Assembly (NCBI GenBank): GCA_004352715.1
Contig: SCFE01000008.1
Coordinates: forward strand, 1,800,665-1,864,664
Origin: Hofstenia miamia
Taxonomy: Eukaryota > Xenacoelomorpha > Acoela
Reading direction: 5' to 3'
DNA length: 64,000 nt
The notes under the pieces were generated by a model. The model was not told the DNA's origin. It worked only from the letters and a program-made list of their open reading frames with translations, and did not search any database. Shown here piece after piece: positions 57,645-64,000 of this stretch (position 1 is the first letter of the stretch; every line of letters begins with the position of its first letter). The translations under genes and the position numbers were made by a program.

Positions 57645-58043
57645 TCAATATCCGTGATCTAGTAAATTTTCCATAGGTTGAGAGATTAACCAACTTAAAA
57701 ATTCGCAGTTCATAGCATCACATGCCCAAAACACAGTTTCTTTTCTATTGGACAATTTTAGAGAATTGATAAAGGTAATCATTTGTTCATTTGTCAGGGC
57801 TCTTTCTGTAAATGCTATATGATGAAAGTTATGTTGATACCAATTGAATGCTTTTTGTATATGCCCTGGTAAACAATCAAAATCCTTCTTTGATTGACAC
57901 ACTGTAATAATGTATATTTTGTCATCCACCAAAATTAATAGCTCTTTAATATAATAGATGCTATTGAATGCACACCCACGAATTTCAAATAATATGTGCT
58001 GACTCTTCATGACTTTGAACAATGAAAAATGGGTAAACTGCAC
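57645..58043 (-). CDS. KEL-motif protein, uncharacterised
   Basis: The 132 codons may start at internal Met 12. They read ILFEIRGCAFNSIYYIKELLIL, DFDCLPGHIQKAFNWYQHNFHHIAF and VFWACDAMNCEFLSWLI. The layout (acidic start strand, KELxI, LP, W...H.I) resembles a multi-copy invertebrate hypothetical family that I tentatively associate with an exonuclease-like fold; this is from memory. After the TGA stop the same frame stays coding-like (NMENSIDCIKDYFKFVHQMN) to a GT donor at 57565, so the stop could be a lesion. It faces the FLP-type gene at 56897. Confidence 0.5.
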   Translation of the reverse strand: MQFTHFSLFKVMKSQHILFEIRGCAFNSIYYIKELLILVDDKIYIITVCQSKKDFDCLPGHIQKAFNWYQHNFHHIAFTERALTNEQMITFINSLKLSNRKETVFWACDAMNCEFLSWLISQPMENLLDHGY

Positions 58044-58508
58044 AGTTAGAAAACTTATGAGTGAATGAATATAACTTGTTTATAATTAAATGTTCAATAA
58101 ACACTTTACAGTTGTGAATAGCAAATAAAATTTCTCTTGCAAAAATTATAAAGACTATTTGCTTTATGAATATGAGTTGAACTCGGTCATTCACATTTGG
58201 TCTAATAATATCAATTTGTTATAAAATATTTATTTGTTATATTTTTTGTTTAAACTAAGTTTTTTAAATTTAATAGAAACTCACTTTTTAATTGATAAAA
58301 AATTTTATTTATTTCAATTGTCATTTTGACCCAAGTGAAACACTATTGAAATTTTTTCTTTGTTCTATATTTAAACTAAATATAATGTAAGTTGTTTTGT
58401 ATTTTTTATCTTTAAAAATTTTACCACATTTTCTTAAATTGAGCTTTATTGTTTCACTAATAAGTACTAATTTTTAACAATTAAAATATAAAAATATATA
58501 TATATATA
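58044..58508. other. AT-rich intergenic stretch ending in a TA run
   Basis: No gene is seen. A TA run at about 58494-58508 provides the TA target of the mariner insertion. Confidence 0.5.
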
Positions 58509-58589
58509 CAGGGTGATTCAATAAAAACGATTTATTTTCAATTGAGTGTAAAGGATGTTTGCTGTAGTGATAGAAATTCGTTACATGCT
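58509..58589 (+). repeat. Left inverted repeat of the mariner
   Basis: Begins CAGGGTG and ends GTTACATGC. It pairs with 60307-60387. Confidence 0.95.
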
Positions 58590-58719
58590 CAAATATTAAC
58601 CATAGGTATTTATTTTGATATATTTCTGACATAGATATCATAAAATTGTCTCATATTCAAATTATTATTCATGTTCAAATTTATAATGCTTAGATATCTG
58701 AGTTAACTGCTAATATCAC

Positions 58720-58789
58720 ACAGTCTGATTGTTCAGTGACTCAGTCAACACAATACAGTCTGATTGTTCAGTGACTCAGTCAACACAAT
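58720..58789 (+). repeat. 35-bp perfect tandem duplication in mariner 5' region
   Basis: acagtctgattgttcagtga...cacaat occurs at 58720-58754 and again at 58755-58789, between the left inverted repeat and the transposase start. Confidence 0.9.
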
Positions 58790-58881
58790 ACACTTCTAAA
58801 TTTTTTCTCGACACAAGATATTCAAATTTGAAATTTTAATTGCTGAAGTGTGAATCGGTGTGATAAGCATCATTCGTCGAT

Positions 58882-59888
58882 ATGGAACGCAAAGCGAAGG
58901 TTGTAGCATGGGCCATCACTTATGAAAACGCCAGAGAAGCCAGAAGACGATTTAAGAAAGAGTTTGGCGAAGAGGCTCCTGCTGAATCCAGCATACGTCG
59001 ATGGGTTTCTCGTTTCCTTGAATGTGGTGACATTAACAGAAGGAAAGAAGGCAGTGGTAGGCTCGTTACCGCAAGTGGCGATGACAGTTTCCAGAAGATC
59101 AATGAACGACTGGAAGATGAGCCCACAACATCAACGAAACAGATTGCCGCTGAAACTGGCAACTCTCAATCAAGTGTCCTTCGCTGTCTTCATAAAAATG
59201 GACTTCGACCATTCAAGGCTACAAAGGTGCAGGCTTTATCCGAAGATGACTGTGATTACTTCGTAATCAAGAGAGTGACAGTGACTTCTACAAGAGTATC
59301 GTGTTTTCCGATGAAGCTGTCCTTCACGTCAATGGCATGGTCAATCTCCATAATCTCAACTTCTGGGCAACTGAAAACCCACACATGCAGATTGAGAAGC
59401 TGCAAGACCGACGCTCGGTCACGGTATGGTGTATGGTTGGTCCGTCCGGTATCTTGGCTTACGACATCAGTTCTGAGACCATGAACAGTGAGCGCTACTG
59501 CACAGTACTTCGTGAAAAGGTGATCCCTTACTTTCGAACAAGATCGGCTCGCAACAAACTGTATCAACAAGACGGAGCCCCGCCGCACTTCAGTCGCACC
59601 GCTCGGTCTTTGTTGGATGAACATCTTCCTAACAGGTGGATCGGGAGACAGGGACCAGTTCAATGGCCACCAAGATCTCCGGACCTCACTGTTTGTGATT
59701 TCTTTGTATGGGGAGCTCTGCGAGATAAAGTTTACAGACATGCTCCAAGAACCGTGGAACAATTGAAGAGAAGGATTGAAGAAGAATTGGACACTTTTCC
59801 TGCAACAATGTTCCAATCATCCTACGAGTCATTCGTTGAGCGATGTAATGAGTGCATTGAGTTGGGCGGCGGTCAATTTGAGGGTTAA
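58882..59888 (+). pseudogene. mariner transposase, one out-of-frame break
   Basis: Part 1 (58882 to about 59262) is the DNA-binding region: ENAREARRRFKKEFGEEAP, SSIRRWVSRFLECGDINRRK, GRLVTAS, then STKQIAAETGNSQSSVLRCLH, two helix-turn-helix units. Part 2, in another frame (about 59265-59888), holds FSDEAVLHVNG, YQQDGAPPHFS and SPDLTVCDFFVWG. All three catalytic Asp are present, the last two separated by 41 residues (DD41D spacing). Around 59255-59275 roughly ten expected residues between DDCD and the catalytic core are missing and the frame shifts. Except for this break the gene looks young. It catalyses cut-and-paste transposition at TA when intact. Confidence 0.92.
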
Positions 59889-60162
59889 CTGTCAATTCGT
59901 TATTTAAGAATATTTTTCTTGTGTTTTTGATCAATCATCATTATAATTAATAGTGATCCTTGATAACATTTTGTTTTTAGTGTCTTATAACTACTGGAAA
60001 CTTAAGGGACAATCAATGGAAAAATTTTGGTATTGTTATAATTAATTTAGGATAAATATTTACATGATGCCTAGATTGCAATAATAATTTTTGAGATATA
60101 TCTAAGCAATATATATATGCCTCTTGATATAGAAAAATTTCTACTGAGAACCATGCCGCATT

Positions 60163-60295
60163 AGACATAGAAATTTCTATTAGATAAATATCCAAGCAGC
60201 CAGTTAATGAATCCTTTAGGAAAATCCAAACTGATAAGCTTCCTAATTAAAGTCATGTGCGGGACAGAATCAAAAGGTTTGGTGAAATCTATAGN
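60163..60295 (-). mobile_element. LINE reverse-transcriptase fragment nested in the mariner
   Basis: Minus strand reads IDFTKPFDSVPHMTLIRKLI, FPKGFINWLLGYLSNRNFYV, matching DFSKAFDxVPHxxLLxKL...WxxxYLxNRxxxV of non-LTR reverse transcriptases. It begins at an N (60296) next to the inner end of the right inverted repeat and is only about 44 codons. Confidence 0.8.
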
Positions 60296-60306
60296 CTTCA
60301 TGTCCA

Positions 60307-60387
60307 AGCATGTAACGAATTTCTATCACTACAACAACCACTTTTTACACTCAATTGAAAATAAATCGTTTTTATTGAATCACCCTG
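60307..60387 (-). repeat. Right inverted repeat of the mariner
   Basis: This is the inverse of 58509-58589. It ends CACCCTG before TA. Confidence 0.95.
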
Positions 60388-60391
60388 TATA

Positions 60392-60397
60392 TTTATT
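60392..60397 (-). terminator. Polyadenylation signal of the 60.4 kb gene
   Basis: AATAAA on the minus strand directly follows the TAG stop at 60398-60400 and lies within 5 bp of the mariner end. Cleavage would now fall inside the mariner. Confidence 0.5.
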
Positions 60398-60901
60398 CTA
60401 AATATTTTTACATGCTAAATCAAAGTACAGTTTGCACATAGCCACCTGGATATATTGATGGTTTATCCTTGCCACGTGGAATTTTAAGTCCAATAAACAT
60501 CTTATATTTTTCTCCTGTAGCTTTCTCTGCATATTGCTTGGTAAGAAGAAGCAGTTCCCGTTTTCCACTATAATTTTTACTGCTGGACCATACTTAGTCT
60601 GAAGGCTATATGCATTGCGTATTTTTTGCCACTCACTGATTTTTAATTCTCTAATGGATATATATTTCATCTGACGTTGTTCAGAAACTTCATTGAGACT
60701 GCTGACCATCTCTGGTTGAACTACATTACCCACAGTGTTTACAGAATACACTGTCTTTGGTAATATTGGCTTTAAAACAAATTTTTTGGGTTGTGAGAGT
60801 TCGTCTTGTTTGCTCTGCTTAACTTTGGTAGATTTTTGAATGTGAGATTTGCTAGCAGCTTTTGGAGTCATCACCAAATTTAAAATTGAAAAAGTGTTCA
60901 A
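60398..60901 (-). CDS. KYG...FLP-module protein, basic N-terminus
   Basis: The 167 codons start at Met 1 or Met 11 (MTPKAASKSHIQKSTKVKQS). The N-terminal 60 residues are lysine-rich and probably disordered. Residues about 80-135 hold ISIRELKISEWQKIRNAYSL, TKYGPAVKIIVENGNCFFLP and NMQRKL, paralogous to the 56897-57430 product (KLWxTI, TRYG, VKI, FYYFLP). A short strand-rich end follows (YIQVAMCKLYF). The frame is intact. The fold may be a small nucleic-acid-binding barrel; that is inference, and no named family is certain. Confidence 0.6.
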   Translation of the reverse strand: MNTFSILNLVMTPKAASKSHIQKSTKVKQSKQDELSQPKKFVLKPILPKTVYSVNTVGNVVQPEMVSSLNEVSEQRQMKYISIRELKISEWQKIRNAYSLQTKYGPAVKIIVENGNCFFLPSNMQRKLQEKNIRCLLDLKFHVARINHQYIQVAMCKLYFDLACKNI

Positions 60902-61639
60902 AGCACAAGTTATTTATTACAAACTTTTAGCACATAAGCCAATCAAAAAAATAATTTTTATTAATTTGATCCAATCATCAACTAGCATGATTACTTGCCA
61001 CCCTGCAAAAACGTTGTTAGAACATTATAAAATATCTGTTATTTGTGTACACCCATATATCTATTTTATCTTAATATCAATTTACTGTTTTCCAGCATTT
61101 AATATAAAGAACCATGTTTTTAGATTATAAAACTCTTTGGTTTCCCATAATGTATTGTATCTAAGGGCTTATAGAATTACTTAACACTATGCTAAGAGCC
61201 AAGAATCTGTTTACATGCCTTGGCTAAGAAAAGAATTATCACAATGTTTAAATTTTTCCAGCCAGGGTTTTTTTGCAAAAAATGCCTAGAAACACATTAG
61301 TGATTTTTTGCAGAAGCTTTTAATCTGTCACATTCAAGTGTACTCCATTTAAAATCTTTTTATTACCGCATCTAAAATCCCGCAAAGAGAAACTCTCAAT
61401 CACGTGAAAACCTGACATTTTAAAAGCATTTCTTGGTGAACCTGTCAACGTATCAAATTAGTTAAAAAGTTTTTTTGTGTAAACTCATCTACTCGAAATT
61501 TTAAATTACCATGAATTGACTTTATCACAAAACTTTCCCTAATTGATTTTTACTTATTGCTAATTGGATATTCTCTATTCAATCAAAACTCGATGTCTCC
61601 TGCATTTACATTTTTTATTATCATTGTTCATTATTACTT
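60902..61639. other. Intergenic stretch
   Basis: Several unconnected short open frames are present but no recognisable domain. It separates two genes reading away from each other, so it may contain both promoters. Confidence 0.45.
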
Positions 61640-61701
61640 CAGCTTTGGTTAAAACTAGTTTTTATTTCAACAGCTTTGGTTAAAACTAGTTTTTATTTCA
61701 A
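61640..61701 (+). repeat. 31-bp perfect tandem repeat upstream of a start codon
   Basis: cagctttggttaaaactagt plus 11 further bases occurs at 61640-61670 and again, without spacer, at 61671-61701. The repeat ends 21 bases before the ATG at 61723. Confidence 0.9.
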
Positions 61702-61722
61702 CGTTTCTGCTTTTTAAAAAAA

Positions 61723-62130
61723 ATGTCTGTCAATGTTTCTGAATTTTTCTCTGGCTGGAATGCCCAATATAAGCAAATCATACAACAAACCCTTTATAAA
61801 AGTGACTCAGAAATTAGCTTTGACAAAACCATGTATGACATTCTTTTGTAAAATATATTATCTTAACTTTTTATTATATTCATAATTTAAATTTTAATCT
61901 AGAAAAATTGTGTAATGTTTTTTGTATTAAACAAATTTTTTTAGCTTCAATAATATCCTGGAAGAACAAGAAAATTTCAACAAGTGGTCACAAAATTTCA
62001 AAAATCAGATCAACAAAATGGTGATAGAATATGAACAATCTCAAATTGGATGTGGAGACAACCAACCAACCACATTGGGTACAAGCAATACCCAGAGTGT
62101 TAGCGATGTTTCCACAAACAACAATACTGC
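61723..62130 (+). CDS. Spliced gene start, exons 1 and 2, unknown protein
   Basis: Exon 1 (61723-61847) reads MSVNVSEFFSGWNAQYKQII and ends at a GTAAAA donor. A 97-base T-rich intron ends in TTTTTTTAG. Exon 2 (61945-62130) continues in phase with NNILEEQENFNKWSQNFKNQ, MVIEYEQSQIGCGDN, then a Thr/Ser/Asn-rich tail, and ends at a strong donor GTGAGT. The result is 103 codons, helical then low-complexity. Exon 2 leaves two bases over, so a further exon is required before the zinc-finger exon at 63528, whose likely phase is zero. No family is recognised. Confidence 0.6.
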
Positions 62131-63527
62131 GTGAGTACTAATATAGCATGTTTTTTTGTGTTTGCCATCTTTTCCAATATTAAAAACGTGATAGAGTTTT
62201 TTACAATTTAAATAATCCAATACTCTTGTCAATGTTTTTTAATTTGAAAACATGTTAAACACAATTATTTGAGTGTGATTCACCAGAGATTTTTAAAAAA
62301 AAATTAATAAAACGCATATCATATATTAATTAAATGTTTTCTGTTTTTAAAAATTTCAAAAATGAATTGGTTTTATTTCTTTGCTGAAAATATTTCTTGT
62401 ACAAGTGTCTACTTATTTTTTAAACATTATGGTGCTTATTTTGTTAAATGCATTCTCTATTTAATTTTAAAGAGACATGTTAATATCTAATACGTTGTTT
62501 TTTTTTCCAACACAAGATCATTTTATGTTAATTGTATTCTCACTATTTTATTTTAAATTGGTTTTTTATTACTGAAAAAGGAAAGACAAACGAAATCTTG
62601 AAGAATCAATTTATTAGACAACTGTCATTGTATTTCCATTTTAAATAGATGGAAGGAATTTCTTTCTCACTCATTAAAGATATGTGTAAAATGAATTTTA
62701 ACCCAATTCACAATTTGTCATGGTATAAGATTGTCAACTCTCTACGTATTTTTGTAATTGCATAATTATGTTTAAAAGCATCCTGCTTTTGTTTTTGACA
62801 AAATAGATATTCTCATTACGTTTACACATTAGTTGCTACCAACTATTTATCTTAATTTTTTGGTGGAATAATGCATGTTTTAACTATTTTTAAGTGTTAC
62901 ATTTTTTATCTAACACCCCATTTTTTAGGGTGATTGAGATGTTATTTATTTATCTAGTTAAACATAAATTTGTTTAAAAGAGTTTTAAAAAATATAGTTT
63001 ACTAATTTTATTTTAAAAAAAAGTGTTACTCTCTGGTTGCAAATTTTCAATTTGCATTATTACTTGAGTGTGAACAAAATGCTTGTAATTAAATTTTTTC
63101 TCATATGTGAAAAAGTGGGTTCTGCCAATGAATCTAATTATAAATGACTCACATACGCATTAAAATTTATCCTTTCTCTTTATTAGACTAGTTGATTGAT
63201 AATTCTTTAATGTTTTACTTTTCAATCACACTATTTAGTAAATGTTGTAATCTCATTTAAGAGTTTGTAATGCATGTGTATTTTTTATATATTCATTACT
63301 GATTACATGTTTTTACATACATTACTAAATATATACCATGATATGCATATTTTTCCTCATTATGGTTTATAATTTTAAAAATTCAAATGTGTGTCAAAAA
63401 CAAAATTATTTCATCTTTGAAAAACAAATTGCGTCTATGTTAAAATCTAAATTATTCTATCCGTGTTTTAAATTTTTTCAATCAATATTTTCCTGCTTTA
63501 CTAATACATGGTCTATTTAAACCAAAG
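62131..63527 (+). other. T-rich intron or intergenic stretch
   Basis: No convincing exon is seen. T-rich on the plus strand, as expected for intron sequence of the gene starting at 61723. Confidence 0.4.
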
Positions 63528-64000
63528 ACACCATCTCAATATTTCTGCGGTTTGTGTCAATATAATAACCCCTCCCCACAAAAAGTAAGATCTCCTTTAC
63601 AATCAAGGCATAGATGCATGGTAGTTAATTTTTGCCTCTATTGCAAGACTTATTTTGGAAGCAAGGCTGAGCTACATAAGCATATTGATAAAAGCCACCC
63701 AAATGAGATTTCAAAAAGTCCAGTTTTGAGCAATGATAATGAATATGCTATACATAGATCAGAAAATGCATGTCCTGGTGCTTTTTCAAATTATTTATCC
63801 AACCAACTTAATTCAAATAATACATACAAGGCGTTCTCATACCACTGCAAGCCAATACATGATGTAATTTCAAATGAGGTTTCCACTCATTATTCTGAAA
63901 AAATTTATTTAACGTGTGAGATTGAAATGGTGAAGCCATTAGAAAATAATGAAGAAAAATCAGTGGTACTCCATCCAACATCCTGTCCTATATCAGTTTT
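63528..64000 (+). CDS. Zinc-finger-containing exon, cut by window edge
   Basis: After a probable acceptor (AAACCAAAG) the frame is open to the last base. It reads YFCGLCQYNN, HRCMVVNFCLYCKTYFGSKA and ELHKHIDKSHPNE, giving a C-x2-C pair and then a full C-x2-C-x12-H-x4-H classical finger. A serine/asparagine-rich segment follows (SNYLSNQLNSNNTYKAF) to the edge. It may be a later exon of the gene beginning at 61723 or a separate gene. A single finger with a preceding CxxC pair suits nucleic-acid or protein binding; the exact role is unknown. Confidence 0.6.

Larger units (their letters stand above)
58509..60387 (+). mobile_element. mariner-family transposon with 81-bp inverted repeats
   Basis: Left end CAGGGTGATTCAATAAAAAC and right end are exact inverse copies for 44 bp (58509-58552 and 60344-60387). 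After a short mismatched patch a further 27 identical bases follow, making repeats of 81 bp (58509-58589 and 60307-60387). TA flanks both sides (58507-58508, 60388-60389). The interior holds a damaged transposase (58882-59888) and, near the right end, a LINE fragment. It sits between the FLP/KEL genes and the second FLP-type gene, only 9 bp from the latter's stop codon. Confidence 0.95.

Noticed and set aside
59256-59816. Minus-strand frame of 186 codons
   Set aside because: It is antisense to the mariner transposase core; its length reflects the higher GC of that gene.

Overview
This window looks like a draft nuclear assembly from an AT-rich invertebrate animal. The reasons are sparse genes, GT-AG introns, long TA microsatellites, and a heavy mixed load of Tc1/mariner, LINE, Penelope-like and Ty3/gypsy-like elements. 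There are five N gaps and six isolated N bases. No sequence feature fixes the phylum. I see no rRNA, tRNA, CRISPR array, plasmid or bacterial operon.

Layout. 1-7.1 kb: LTRs of a family called B here, LINE reverse-transcriptase debris, a Tc1-like terminus, two dead mariner transposases and a possible secreted-protein gene. 7.8-14 kb (minus strand): a very large gene whose last 1041 codons form a P-loop GTPase, a Cys/His-rich middle and a C-terminal von Willebrand A (VWA) domain. About 950 more codons lie upstream, but they are split by frameshifts and in-frame stops. 14-17.8 kb: AT-rich sequence with no convincing gene. 18-37.5 kb: a tandem segmental duplication of about 9-10 kb, bounded by TA repeats. 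Each copy carries its own later insertion of an LTR called family A, and the other copy preserves the empty site. 41-43.5 kb: two near-identical genes for a small secreted six-cysteine knottin, in a 420-bp duplication. 43.5-56.3 kb: nested LTR retroelements. These include one with an unrecognised coding block next to its polypurine tract, one with gag, protease and reverse transcriptase, and an inverted pol fragment split by a solo LTR. 56.8-64 kb: small genes of mostly unrecognised families. Two share a KYG...FLP module, one is a minus-strand KEL-motif protein, and a spliced gene and a zinc-finger exon run to the edge. A mariner with 81-bp inverted repeats separates the two FLP-type genes.

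Working together. The window shows repeated rounds of duplication and insertion more than a pathway. The host-like genes are the GTPase-VWA gene, the knottins and perhaps the 56.8-64 kb cluster, which could instead be remains of a virus-like or self-replicating element. The observations most worth following are the GTPase-VWA gene with its duplicated MIDAS segment, the open frame conserved inside four family A LTRs, the unknown coding block at 44.7-46.5 kb, and the 57-64 kb cluster.
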